A DNA stretch of 64,000 nt from JAPOVO01 sp026708165 (GCA_965208775.1 OZ242360.1:1302001-1366000), one strand, 5' to 3'; positions 35,416 to 42,971 are shown, counted from the stretch's first letter. Numbers and translations are program-made. The notes: a model not told the origin generated them from the letters alone.

Positions 35416-36207
35416 ATGCCAGATACTTTGCGCGCCCAACGAGCGCCGCTGTTACTCTCGGAACTGTCCTCGCCGGAGCTGGCGAGTCTGCTTCCCGAGA
35501 TCGCGCTCGTGATTCAACCGGTCGGCTCGCTGGAACAGCACGGCCCGAACACCGCGCTCGAGACCGACACCGCAGTGGCCTACGAGATGTCGAAAATGGC
35601 GTCGGCGCGGCTATGGCCCAAAGTGCTCGTAGCGCCGCCGTTGCCGTGGGGATTCGCGCCCTATCACATGGGGTTTCCGGGAACTATCACGATGCAGCCC
35701 GAGACCGTGATGTGCGTGCTCCGGGACGTTCTGAGGTCGTTGCAGCAGCACGGTTTGAACCGCTGGCTGCTGACCAACTTTCACACCGGCAACGAGGGGC
35801 TGCTCGGGATGGCCGTCCAATTGCTGAGCCGGGAGCTCTCGCCGGACTTCCTCGGCTCGTGCTCGCTCTACAGTCTGGAACCGGACGAAATCGAGGCGCA
35901 GATTAAGAAGTCCGAGTTCGTGGGGCATGGCTGCGAGGTCGAAACGTCCCAGCTGATGTACTTACGGCCCGACCTCGTGAAGGTGCACACATTGGCGCCC
36001 GGGGTGAGGATCGAAGAGGAAGGAGACAGGCGGCGGACCTTCTGGAACCGCGGCGTCAGAGTTTCCTGGGACTTCGACCGCAGAAGCCACAACGGCGTGC
36101 TCGGCGATTCGCGTCATGCGAGCTACGAGGCGGGGGAGTCGATGGTCGAAGCGGTGCTGGACGATTTCGAAGACGTGCTGAACGACATCGTCGAATTTGG
36201 GAGTTGA
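35416..36207 (+). CDS. Creatininase-family amidohydrolase, first gene of pair
   Basis: The 263-residue protein has the metal ligands of the family: E40 and H42 in GSLEQHGPN, D51 in ETDT, H123 in NFHTGNEG, and E174 in GHGCEVE. The family includes creatininase, MftE and FAPy deaminases, so the exact substrate is open. The ATG at 35416 is preferred over the TTG at 35401 because AGG lies 6 nt upstream. The HGGN motif is changed to HTGN. The next gene is a paralogue; the two overlap or abut, so a hetero-oligomer or sequential function is possible. Confidence 0.85.
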   Translation: MPDTLRAQRAPLLLSELSSPELASLLPEIALVIQPVGSLEQHGPNTALETDTAVAYEMSKMASARLWPKVLVAPPLPWGFAPYHMGFPGTITMQPETVMCVLRDVLRSLQQHGLNRWLLTNFHTGNEGLLGMAVQLLSRELSPDFLGSCSLYSLEPDEIEAQIKKSEFVGHGCEVETSQLMYLRPDLVKVHTLAPGVRIEEEGDRRRTFWNRGVRVSWDFDRRSHNGVLGDSRHASYEAGESMVEAVLDDFEDVLNDIVEFGS

Positions 36208-36227
36208 CGGCGGAACCGGAGGTGAGT

Positions 36228-37106
36228 TTGTCGAATAGCGGTCAAATGCGGGGGGCGGGGGGTCTGAGTGACAAGCCCCTGATTCTCTCCGAGCTTTCGT
36301 GGCCCGAGGTCGCCGAGTTTCAAGACGGGGTCGAGATGGTGCTGATTCCGTTCGGCTCCACCGAGCAGCATGGACCCAACCTGGCGCTTTCGGCCGACGC
36401 GTCAATCGCCGAGTCGCTGTGCCTACTGGCTTCCGCGACGATTTATCCGCGTCTGCTTGTCGCGCCGACCGTCCCGTGGGGCGTTTCGCCGCATCACATG
36501 GACTTTCCGGGCACTATCACTTTGGAGGCCGACACGCTGCTGCGGGTGTTTTACGACATGATCGATTCATTAACCCGGCACGGGTTCAAGCGCTTTTTGA
36601 TCGTCAACGCACACGGCGGCAACAAGGAGATTTCGGGGGTTGTCGCGCAGGACCTGGGCAACCGCTGCGAACTGGAGTTTTGCGGCTCGGTTTTCGTGTG
36701 GGACCTGATACCCGACAGGTTGAAGTCCGGCTGGCAGAAGACCGAGAGAGTTGGGCATGCGTGCGAGCTGGAGGTCTCCGACGCGCTGTTTCTATGTCCG
36801 GAGATCGTAAAACGGGACACGCTCGGGGCAGGGGACTTTCGGGAGGACGGCTGGGACTTGAGAGACACGCTGGCGCGATACGGCGTGCGCGCGGCGAGCA
36901 ACATGTCGGACATAACGAATAACGGGGCGCTCGGCGACGCAACCCTGGCGTCGGTGGAGGCCGGAAGGGAGCGCAGCGAGGCGGCGGTCGAATCGCTTGG
37001 CGACATCGTCGCCGCCGTGACGCGCTCCTCGATGGCGCAACAAGATCAGGTGGCTTCTGGATTCCCGCCCCCGATCGAGCCGGAGGCAGGCTTTTCGCGG
37101 GGATGA
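36228..37106 (+). CDS. Creatininase-family amidohydrolase, second gene of pair
   Basis: The 292-residue protein has GSTEQHGPN, the D in LSADAS, NAHGGN and GHACELE, all typical of the family. The TTG at 36228 is chosen because GGAGG at 36218-36222 lies 5 nt upstream; a TTG at 36204 that overlaps the previous stop is the alternative. The last 18 codons (from about 37053) are made by a palindromic element: they read SGFPPPIEPEAGFSRG and stop at the TGA inside GGGATGACG. The protein without the tail would end near SSMAQQDQ. Confidence 0.85.
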   Translation: MSNSGQMRGAGGLSDKPLILSELSWPEVAEFQDGVEMVLIPFGSTEQHGPNLALSADASIAESLCLLASATIYPRLLVAPTVPWGVSPHHMDFPGTITLEADTLLRVFYDMIDSLTRHGFKRFLIVNAHGGNKEISGVVAQDLGNRCELEFCGSVFVWDLIPDRLKSGWQKTERVGHACELEVSDALFLCPEIVKRDTLGAGDFREDGWDLRDTLARYGVRAASNMSDITNNGALGDATLASVEAGRERSEAAVESLGDIVAAVTRSSMAQQDQVASGFPPPIEPEAGFSRG

Positions 37107-37108
37107 CG
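37055..37108. repeat. Palindromic element forming the 3' end of the second creatininase-like gene
   Basis: The head CTGGATTCCCGC (37055-37066) and tail TTCGCGGGGATGACG (37094-37108) match the first element family; 27 nt with their own inverted repeat fill the middle. The TGA of the tail is used as the stop codon. Confidence 0.8.
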
Positions 37109-37133
37109 GATGCGGATAGGAGGAGTTGACCGC

Positions 37134-38054
37134 GTGTTCGTGAACATCGGCGAGTCGGAATTCGAGGTCGGGAGCGACGACCTCGGCGAACTTCGCGAGT
37201 CTAACGATCTGCTCGACGATATGGACGCGCTGCGCGGGCGGTTCAGCCAGGACGGCTATCTGCTGATCCGACAGCTACAAAGACACGACACGGTCGCGCA
37301 GGCGCGGCTGGCGTTTCTCGAATACCTGGACGGGCTAGGCTGCCTCGATCCCGCGGCTCCGCTGGGCGAAGGCGTGATAGACCTGAGCAAGGGACTTCGC
37401 GGGGGGTTCTTCAGCCAGACGGGCGCGAACCTGAAGGTGGAACCCTCGGACGGTGCAGGAGCGCAGCAGGCGGACGACGATTTGGGACTGGCTTACTCGC
37501 CGCAGATAACCGGTCTGGTGGAATCGCCGGAAGTCATCGGCTTCTTCGAGGAGTTTCTGGGCGGGGAGATTCTGCCGTTCAAGCACCGATGGCTGCGGGT
37601 CGCGGGGGTGGGACCCAGCACGGCGATGCACTTCGACTTCATGTACATGGGCAAGGGGACCGAGAACGTGTGCACCGTATGGTGTCCGCTGGGCGACACG
37701 CCGATAGACCTGGGCGGACTGGCGCTCTGCGTAGGATCGCAAAGCTCGGTGGAGCTGCGCGCCGCGTTTGAAGGAGCGGACGCGTACGAAGAGGGCGAAA
37801 GGTTCGAGAGCCTGTATACGAGCAGCCCCAAGGAGTTTGCGGAGAGAATCGGGGCGAAGTGGCACATCGCCGACTACAAATCGGGCGACGTTCTTATCTT
37901 TGGAATGCACATGCTGCACGCGCCGCTGCATAACCGGACCAACCGATTTCGCCTGAGCACCGACACGCGCTATCAGCTAGCCAGCGAGCCGGTGGATGAA
38001 CGCTGGTTCAGCGACTGGCATTTGACAAGGTCGTTCATAGGGGGCGACGCGTAG
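37134..38054 (+). CDS. Phytanoyl-CoA dioxygenase (PhyH)-family oxygenase
   Basis: The 306-residue protein is an Fe(II)/2-oxoglutarate oxygenase by its HxD pair H166-D168 (AMHFDFMY), distal histidine near H262 (MLHAPLHN) and the 2-oxoglutarate arginine R273 (FRLSTDTRY). The GTG at 37134 is chosen because GGAGGAG at 37119-37125 lies 8 nt upstream; an ATG at 37110 would bury that site. PhyH relatives hydroxylate many small molecules, so the substrate is not predicted. It follows the two creatininase-like genes and may form an operon with them. Confidence 0.83.
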   Translation: MFVNIGESEFEVGSDDLGELRESNDLLDDMDALRGRFSQDGYLLIRQLQRHDTVAQARLAFLEYLDGLGCLDPAAPLGEGVIDLSKGLRGGFFSQTGANLKVEPSDGAGAQQADDDLGLAYSPQITGLVESPEVIGFFEEFLGGEILPFKHRWLRVAGVGPSTAMHFDFMYMGKGTENVCTVWCPLGDTPIDLGGLALCVGSQSSVELRAAFEGADAYEEGERFESLYTSSPKEFAERIGAKWHIADYKSGDVLIFGMHMLHAPLHNRTNRFRLSTDTRYQLASEPVDERWFSDWHLTRSFIGGDA

Positions 38055-38176
38055 GAGCTTCGAGTGTTGCGCTTCCGAGGACTAGTCAGGTAGCGCGAGG
38101 CGGGCCAGCTGTTTGGATCTAGAGCAAGCTCCGCAAACAGGCCAAATTGTGAAATCGAGCATCAGAGGGGCGCCAT

Positions 38177-38204
38177 CGTGACTTCCGCTTTCGCGGGAAT
38201 CCAG
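38177..38204 (-). repeat. Palindromic element, inverted, upstream of GIY-YIG gene
   Basis: CGTGACTTCCGC ... GCGGGAATCCAG is the minus-strand form of the first family, with the head end (GGAATCCAG) pointing towards the GIY-YIG start 12 nt away. The rest of the 38055-38215 gap shows nothing. Confidence 0.85.
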
Positions 38205-38215
38205 AGCCCTAATGC

Positions 38216-38503
38216 ATGAAAGTGCCATACGTCTACATACTCGCTAGTCAGCCTAATGGAACGCCGTACATCGGCGTCACGTCGAACCTGGTACAGCGTG
38301 TCTGGCAGCACAGACACGAGTTGGGAGAAGGATTCACGAAGCAGTATGGCGTTCATAGGCTGGTCTGGTATGAGGCCCATGCAACGATGGAAAGCGCCAT
38401 TGCACGCGAGAAGGCGTTGAAGAAGTGGAACCGAGCCTGGAAGATTGCGTTGATTGAGGAGGGAAATCCAACGTGGTCTGATTTGTACGGGGCGATCTGC
38501 TGA
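38216..38503 (+). CDS. GIY-YIG endonuclease-domain protein (URI/YhbQ-type)
   Basis: The 95-residue protein is a stand-alone GIY-YIG domain: Y5-V-Y7 and Y18-I-G20 form the signature, R28 and E65 the catalytic pair, with Y52 and the REKALKKWNRAWK helix typical of small URI-like nucleases. The C-terminus (EEGNPTWSDLY) is the usual end of this subfamily. The start is ATG. Copies of one palindromic element lie 11 nt upstream (inverted) and 9 nt downstream (direct). No other DNA-mobility gene occurs in the window. Confidence 0.9.
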   Translation: MKVPYVYILASQPNGTPYIGVTSNLVQRVWQHRHELGEGFTKQYGVHRLVWYEAHATMESAIAREKALKKWNRAWKIALIEEGNPTWSDLYGAIC

Positions 38504-38830
38504 AAAACCGGATGGATTCCCGCTTTCGCGGGAATGACGAGTCGGGCGTAGGCTCTTTGGGGAGTATGACGAGTAACGAGGGGGAGCGGCACTTTCTAGT
38601 CTCCGGATTCCACATCAAGTCGGGGACGGCGAGTTGGGCGTAGGCTTTTCACGGGAGCGACGGGTCTCCTGATGGATCGCGGACCGGTTCTGCGACGGTG
38701 TGTTCTGGCGGTTTGCGAACCGGCTCTGCGAGTTGGGGCGGCGTGGAACCTGTTGATAGCTGGTCGGATGGACGGTTATGTTTATTGGTCGGTGGATGAC
38801 CGGCGTTGATTGGAAATTAGAGGAGACGAC
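38504..38830. other. Gap with palindromic elements before the selenoprotein gene
   Basis: This 327-nt region has no gene. It begins with the downstream element of the GIY-YIG unit, then a pair of imperfect direct repeats containing GCGTAGGCT (near 38546 and 38638) and a degenerate element near 38603-38629 (CCGGATTCCACATCAAG, GGGGACGG). Two related blocks around CCGG(T/C)TCTGCGA lie at about 38683 and 38720. AT-richer sequence at 38775-38820 may hold the promoter of the next gene, but no clear boxes are seen. Confidence 0.5.
38513..38539 (+). repeat. Palindromic element, direct, downstream of GIY-YIG gene
   Basis: This is a clean copy of the first family, TGGATTCCCGC to GGGAATGACG with the palindromic core CCCGCTTTCGCGGG. 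Its head faces the gene, so with the copy at 38177 it forms an inverted pair around the nuclease. Confidence 0.9.
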
Positions 38831-39220
38831 TTGAGCGAGGACGAGCGGCGGGCGGAGCATAACGGCGGCCCTCAGGCAGCCAAGGCGACCCGCGGGCATC
38901 TAATCGTCTGCGACGGCTGCTGATGCGGCAGGGGCGACAGCATGATTCGCCCCCGTATCCTCGTTGGGGATTACAAAGCCGGTCTAAAGGCCCGCGCGAT
39001 CGATAAGAACATCGAACTGAGCATCGAAGGCTGTCTGGGTCTTTGCAGCCCGTCGAACGTCGCGGTCCTGTCCATGCAGGGCGGAAACCAGTGGTTCGGC
39101 CGCATAAACACCCGAACAGACGTGGCGAACCTGCTCGACTACGTGGCCGAGAGCGTAGACGAAGGCCGTCCGACCGCTCCGAGCGGAGATATCGCAAGAA
39201 ACGTACTGCGGTTCCGTTAA
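38831..39220 (+). CDS. Probable selenocysteine-containing [2Fe-2S] thioredoxin-like ferredoxin
   Basis: Read with the TGA at 38921-38923 as selenocysteine, this is a 129-residue protein starting at TTG 38831, with AGGAG at 38821-38825, 5 nt upstream. Codon 31 is TGA in the motif HLIVCDGC-U-CGR, and a second cysteine motif GCLGLC follows. Cysteine relatives of this thioredoxin-like [2Fe-2S] family, as I recall them, carry CxxCCCGR and ISGCLGPC, so Sec replaces the middle cysteine. Coding potential continues on both sides in one frame, through NVAVLSMQGGNQWFG to the C-terminus. A 7-bp perfect hairpin begins 7 nt after the TGA. A conventional reading would give only a 92-residue fragment from ATG 38942 that lacks the first half of the cluster site. 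The alternative is a nonsense mutation. Confidence 0.72.
38931..38953 (+). promoter_or_regulatory. Candidate bacterial SECIS hairpin
   Basis: GGGGCGA (38931-38937) pairs perfectly with TCGCCCC (38947-38953) around a 9-nt loop CAGCATGAT. It starts 7 nt after the in-frame TGA. A longer fold is also possible: TGCGG (38924-38928) with CCGTA (38953-38957), a 3-nt bulge, then a 6-bp upper stem. Position immediately 3' of UGA inside the coding region is where bacterial SECIS elements sit. The apical loop begins 14 nt after UGA, near the short limit. Confidence 0.6.
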
Positions 39221-39280
39221 ACGCCTCCACGGCCCCTAGCGAGTGCGATCGGGGACCGATGGTTTAACCTTTCAGCCATA

Positions 39281-39365
39281 GCCGGGGTGGCGGAATTGGC
39301 AGACGCACGGGACTTAAAATCCTGGGGGCGAATCGCCCGTGAGGGTTCGAGTCCCTCCCCCGGCA
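39281..39365 (+). tRNA. tRNA-Leu (anticodon UAA)
   Basis: The 85-nt gene has the acceptor stem GCCGGGG / CCCCGGC, discriminator A at 39365, the D arm with GGCGGAATTGGCAGAC, the anticodon loop CTTAAAA with anticodon TAA at 39315-39317, a long class II variable arm, and the T arm GGTTCGAGTCC. The 3' CCA is not encoded in full (ACCG follows). It lies 60 nt after the selenoprotein gene. Confidence 0.96.
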
Positions 39366-39441
39366 CCGCCGCCGCTAATCGAGCGCTCGGCGGAGTCTTA
39401 TCCCGCCAAGTCGAACAGAATTGGGGTGCCGCTTGTCCCGA

Positions 39442-39972
39442 ATGCCAAAAGAGATACGCACGGAACGGCTGTTGCTTCGGCCGGTGATGGCGGACGACGT
39501 GGACGCGATGATGGAGTTCGCGACCGATCCCGAGTGGGGACGGTACCAGCAGGTCCCTCGACCGTACCGGCGCGAGCACGCGAGAGAATTCCTGAGCTAC
39601 TTTGCGCAAGCGGACTGGACCTCTTATTGCGGCTGGGCAATCGAATTCGACGGGACGTATTCAGGCGCGTTCAGCATGCACATCCACGAATCCCACAAGA
39701 CCGCCTCGATAGGGTTCGACCTGGACCGACGGTTGTGGGGACAGGGCCTGGCAACGGAGGCCGCGCGGGCGGTCGTGGGTAGGGCGTTTGACAGGCTGGG
39801 GCTGAGGAAGGTGTGGGCCACCGCCGACGCGCCCAACATCGCGTCGATCCGGGTCCTGGAGAAGCTGGGGATGCGGCGCGAAGGTCTGCAGCGCGAGCAG
39901 CATTGGCGTCGCGGCGAGCCGGTTGACATAGTTCTCTATGGCGTGCTGCTCGACGAATGGGGAGCTGTGTAG
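39442..39972 (+). CDS. GNAT-family N-acetyltransferase (RimJ/RimL-like)
   Basis: The 176-residue protein begins RTERLLLRPV, has the central strand TASIGFDLDRRLWGQGLATEA with the acetyl-CoA-binding loop (RxxGxG/A as RRLWGQGLA), and the typical ending RKVWATADAPNIASIRVLEKLGM. These are RimJ/RimL-type GNAT features; such enzymes acetylate protein N-termini or small amines. The ATG at 39442 is preferred; TTG codons at 39433 and 39421 are possible. Confidence 0.83.
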   Translation: MPKEIRTERLLLRPVMADDVDAMMEFATDPEWGRYQQVPRPYRREHAREFLSYFAQADWTSYCGWAIEFDGTYSGAFSMHIHESHKTASIGFDLDRRLWGQGLATEAARAVVGRAFDRLGLRKVWATADAPNIASIRVLEKLGMRREGLQREQHWRRGEPVDIVLYGVLLDEWGAV

Positions 39973-40260
39973 GGGCGGCCCGCGAGCCATTACCACTCAA
40001 GCCCGGACGGGCGACGTTCGAGCAATGGTGGGGATTGTTCGAGTTGTTCAACTCGGCCGTTTTCGAGTCAAGGCGGCGGGTGGTCGTGGGTTTGGCGCGG
40101 GCGTCACGGCGACGCCGTTTTTGGGTTGTTCGGGCGGGGCTGGAATCTACCGTATTTCCCATTTTTTGGAAACATTACCCTGTGAGCCAGGAAACAAACG
40201 GGGGGGGTGGTTGACGACGGCGGGCAGTGGTTGACGATGGTGGAAACGGGATGTAGGGCT

Positions 40261-40310
40261 CTGGATTGCCGCTCCCCGCTTTCGCGGGGACACGCTTCGC
40301 GAGAATGACG
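40261..40310 (+). repeat. Palindromic element (first family, long form)
   Basis: CTGGATTGCCGC to GAGAATGACG, with the internal stem CTCCCCGC / GCGGGGA as in the elements of the 148-bp array. Confidence 0.85.
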
Positions 40311-40510
40311 AGAAAGGGGGGCAGAGGCGCTTGGCGATAGCGCACGACTCGGCGGGGATAGGAGGTGGGGCGGATAGGTCGAAAATGTGGGATGTAGAAT
40401 CCGCCTCGCGGCGGGGCGTGGTTAGAGAGATCCCGGATGCCGGTGCGCGCCGCCCCACAATTTGGCCTGCGTGTGGGGCCTGTTCAACATACAAATGACG
40501 GAAGGGGATC

Positions 40511-40607
40511 CACCCTCACCCTAGCCCTCTCCCGTCGAGGGAGAGGGGATGGGGACTGGATTCCGGCCCCGTATCAAGTACGGGGCAGGCCTTTCGCCGG
40601 AATGACA
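40511..40607 (+). repeat. Second-family and first-family elements side by side
   Basis: CACCCTCACCCTAGCCCTCTCCC and GGGAGAGGGGA (40511-40549) are followed after 6 nt by CTGGATTCCGGC ... GGAATGACA (40556-40607), whose centre is the nested palindrome CCCCGTATCAAGTACGGGG. The same pairing occurs in the 26194 array. Confidence 0.85.
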
Positions 40608-40655
40608 GGTAAGAGCGCGGGAGAGACGAGTCGTGGGGTGGTTGGCAGACGGTCG

Positions 40656-41621
40656 CTAGCGCTTGGGCGGCCTGACCGGCCGTTTTCGGGCCGGTTTTTG
40701 CGGGGGCGGCCTTTTGGCCAGCTCTTCCATAAATCCCTTGACGAGCGAGCCGGCCTCGGCGGCGCCCTCCTCCTGCACGACGTGACCGCAATCCGAGACG
40801 ACCTCAAACCGACAGTCCGAGATATCGTCGAAAACCCGGCGCGCCCGCCTGGTGCCGCCGGCGTGGTCGCGGTCGCCCCAGATAACCAATGTAGGAATCG
40901 GGATCATCCGCATGATTCCGACCAGCGCTCGCGGCCGCAGATATTTGGCGGACTTGGCGAGCGCCTCCCAATAACCCTCGGTGCCAAAAGGCAGGTACTG
41001 CTCGTCCACGACTTCCTCGGTGACGTCACGCAGGTGACGGCGGCCCAGCGCGTTTGCGATGTAGACGACAATTCGCAGTCCGAACAGCCCGGAAAAAAAG
41101 AACTTTGACGGAAGCACTTCAGCCAGGCGAAGCAATTGGCAGAGCCAGAAACCGGGCGCGACAAACGGCGCGACCAATATGTTGGCCTCGAAGCGGCGCG
41201 GCTGACGGAAGGCGGCGTGGAGGGCCGGCTGGGCGCTGGCCGAATTGCTGAGCAAAATGCAGCGACGCAGACCGAGCGCCTTCATCACGTGTTCGATCTG
41301 CCGAGCCTGTCCGATGGGTGAGAAATCGGCGTCCTCCGGTTTGTCGGACATGCCATAGCCCAAGAAGTCGAACATGTGGAAGGTGAATTCGTCTCGCAGC
41401 TCCCGGGCGAGCAACCGCCAAGTCCGCGAAGTGCCCGCGAACCCCGGCAACGCCAGAACCGGAGGACCGGTGCCGATCGTCTTGACGTAAACCCGGCCGC
41501 CCGGAATCCCAACAAGCTCTCCGCCGTCGAGATGATCCTCGATGTTGACCGGCAACGGGCGGAGTCCCAATCGGTAGAGCGGATTTGCCGACGACCGCCG
41601 CAGCTCGGCAAGCTTGCTCAA
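40656..41621 (-). CDS. Alpha/beta hydrolase
   Basis: The 321-residue protein has the fold's oxyanion region LPGFAGTSRTW, the strand FHMFDFLGYGMSDKP, a nucleophile elbow SNSAS with S127 (a departure from G-x-S-x-G), the acid in WGDRDH and the final histidine in SDCGHVV. The C-terminus is long, basic and proline-rich (KRPPPQKPARKRPVRPPKR) and may contact the membrane or nucleic acid. The start is TTG. It is divergent from the rpsF operon. Substrate unknown. Confidence 0.83.
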   Translation of the reverse strand: MSKLAELRRSSANPLYRLGLRPLPVNIEDHLDGGELVGIPGGRVYVKTIGTGPPVLALPGFAGTSRTWRLLARELRDEFTFHMFDFLGYGMSDKPEDADFSPIGQARQIEHVMKALGLRRCILLSNSASAQPALHAAFRQPRRFEANILVAPFVAPGFWLCQLLRLAEVLPSKFFFSGLFGLRIVVYIANALGRRHLRDVTEEVVDEQYLPFGTEGYWEALAKSAKYLRPRALVGIMRMIPIPTLVIWGDRDHAGGTRRARRVFDDISDCRFEVVSDCGHVVQEEGAAEAGSLVKGFMEELAKRPPPQKPARKRPVRPPKR

Positions 41622-41679
41622 CGCGATATCTCCTCTTCGACGGTCACATGCCTAGTTACTGTGATACTATCCAACTTCC

Positions 41680-41694
41680 GCCGGCTACACCGGC
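41680..41694 (+). promoter_or_regulatory. Hairpin in the rpsF leader, possible S6:S18 autoregulatory site
   Basis: GCCGG-CTACA-CCGGC lies 88 nt upstream of the rpsF start. S6:S18 binding leaders with a CCG-containing element precede rpsF in many bacteria. The match here is only a short hairpin in the right place; the full motif was not recognised. A TACTAT at 41665-41670 may be the -10 box. Confidence 0.25.
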
Positions 41695-41781
41695 GATCAC
41701 GTTAGATTTGCCTTTCTACTTCCGGCACGACCACTCAAGGGCGCAGCACGCCGGAGGCGAACCCAAGGAAAGGAGCAGCGA

Positions 41782-42120
41782 GTGCGGCCCTACGAACTAG
41801 TGACATTGTTTCCCCCAACCGACGAAGAAGGCTTTGCCGTGTCCGCCGTGGAAAAAGTCACGGCGCTTGTGACCGGCAATGGCGGCAGCGTTTCCTCAGT
41901 CCATGACTGGGGACGGCGCAGGCTCGCCTACAAGATCGACGACATCCCCGATGCGAACTACCTGCTATGCAAGGTCCAGATGGAGCCTGAAAAGACGGCC
42001 GACCTGGAAGCCGCGATTCGCCTCGACCGCGAGATAATGCGTCACCTGCTGGTACATGACGAGGGGGGCGTGGGGCCCGTTATCGAGACGGCCGCACCGG
42101 AGGCTGAAGAATATGCGTGA
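41782..42120 (+). CDS. rpsF: Ribosomal protein bS6
   Basis: This 30S subunit protein, 112 residues, begins RPYELVTLFPP and carries the WGRRRLAYKIDDIPDANYLLCKVQ block typical of bS6, with an acidic C-terminus (EAEEYA). The GTG start has AAAGGAG 7 nt upstream. It overlaps the ssb start by 8 bp. Confidence 0.95.
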   Translation: MRPYELVTLFPPTDEEGFAVSAVEKVTALVTGNGGSVSSVHDWGRRRLAYKIDDIPDANYLLCKVQMEPEKTADLEAAIRLDREIMRHLLVHDEGGVGPVIETAAPEAEEYA

Positions 42121-42547
42121 CTCGGCGCCCAGAAGACGCGCTCGCGGCACCAGCCTGATTTCGGTAATAGGGAACCTCGGCGGCGACCCTGAGATGCGAT
42201 TCACACAGGCCGGCGTCCCGCTTACCTCGTTCAGCGTCGCGGTGAACAACACTCGCAGAGGGCCCGACGGTGGGGACATAGAGACGACCGACTGGTTTCG
42301 CTGCACCTGCTGGCGCGGGCTGGCGGAAATAGCGAACAACTACCTGCAGAGAGGGAGCCAGGTCTTCGTGCACGGTCGCTTTCAGACCAGAACATGGACG
42401 AACCGCGAAGGGCAAGACCAAACAAGCCTGGAAATCAACGTCAATGAGTTGCAACTTCTGGGGCGCGGCAGAGAGGAACCGAGCGGCATGGCTCCAGACT
42501 CGCGGCAGTCCGGCGGAGACGTGGATCCGGACGATCTGCCATTTTGA
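42113..42547 (+). CDS. ssb: Single-stranded DNA-binding protein
   Basis: The 144-residue protein has the OB fold (ISVIGNLGGDPEMRFTQAG, VNNTRR, DWFRCTCWRGLAEIANNYLQRGSQVFVHGRF) and the acidic tip DPDDLPF that recruits repair proteins. The ATG at 42113 overlaps the rpsF stop; a GGAGG lies about 9 nt before it. A longer start at 42056 lies inside rpsF and is rejected. Confidence 0.95.
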   Translation: MRDSAPRRRARGTSLISVIGNLGGDPEMRFTQAGVPLTSFSVAVNNTRRGPDGGDIETTDWFRCTCWRGLAEIANNYLQRGSQVFVHGRFQTRTWTNREGQDQTSLEINVNELQLLGRGREEPSGMAPDSRQSGGDVDPDDLPF

Positions 42548-42596
42548 GTAACCAATCCAGCGGCCGCTTCAACCCTGATTCAACCGGAGTGAGGAA

Positions 42597-42929
42597 TTGA
42601 CACAAGAGACGGAGTCCAGACAGCGCAGGCCCCCTTCGGGCTATGGGTCGCGCAGACCTGATGGCGGTCGGCCGCAACGACCGGGCGGGCGCCCGGTCAG
42701 ACGCTTCGGCGGCCCCGGACGCAACCGCGTATGCGAGTTTTGCGCGGAAAAGGTAGTTGTCGACTACAAAGACGTGGGGCGCCTGCGCCGCTATCTGACG
42801 GAGGGCGGGAAGATATTCGGCCGCCGTCAGACGGGTACCTGCGCCAAGCATCAACGCCGTCTCACCATAGCCCTCAAACGAGCACGCTACCTCGCCCTTC
42901 TCCCCTACGTCTCCCGGTCGGAGGCCTGA
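42597..42929 (+). CDS. rpsR: Ribosomal protein bS18, zinc-binding type
   Basis: The 110-residue protein has a long basic, disordered N-terminus rich in R, P and G (about 1-42), then the bS18 core. CEFC and TCAKHQR supply a CxxC...CxxH zinc site, so it is the metal-binding (C+) form. The TTG start has GGAG 7 nt upstream. rplI, which often follows, is absent. Confidence 0.93.
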   Translation: MTQETESRQRRPPSGYGSRRPDGGRPQRPGGRPVRRFGGPGRNRVCEFCAEKVVVDYKDVGRLRRYLTEGGKIFGRRQTGTCAKHQRRLTIALKRARYLALLPYVSRSEA

Positions 42930-42971
42930 TGCCGCGGTTCCGGGAGTCGCCTAAACGAACCTAGGCCGGGG

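Larger units (their letters stand above)
39973..40655. other. Gene-free, repeat-rich region
   Basis: No credible gene lies in these 683 nt. A GTAGGGGCGG sequence at the start resembles another repeat half seen at 25077-25096 (GGGCGGTTCGCGAACCGCCC). There are two close copies of GTGGTTGACGA at about 40207 and 40227. A first-family element with internal stem lies at 40261-40310, a second-family element at 40511-40549, and another first-family element with a nested CCCCGTATCAAGTACGGGG at 40556-40607. Confidence 0.65.

Noticed and set aside
38334..38618. Minus-strand frame containing SFPRKRES
   Set aside because: This peptide is the usual translation of the palindromic element, not a protein.
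38942..39220. Conventional 92-residue gene starting at ATG 38942
   Set aside because: It lacks the first cysteine motif and has no ribosome site of its own; the frame continues upstream through a TGA in a conserved-motif position.
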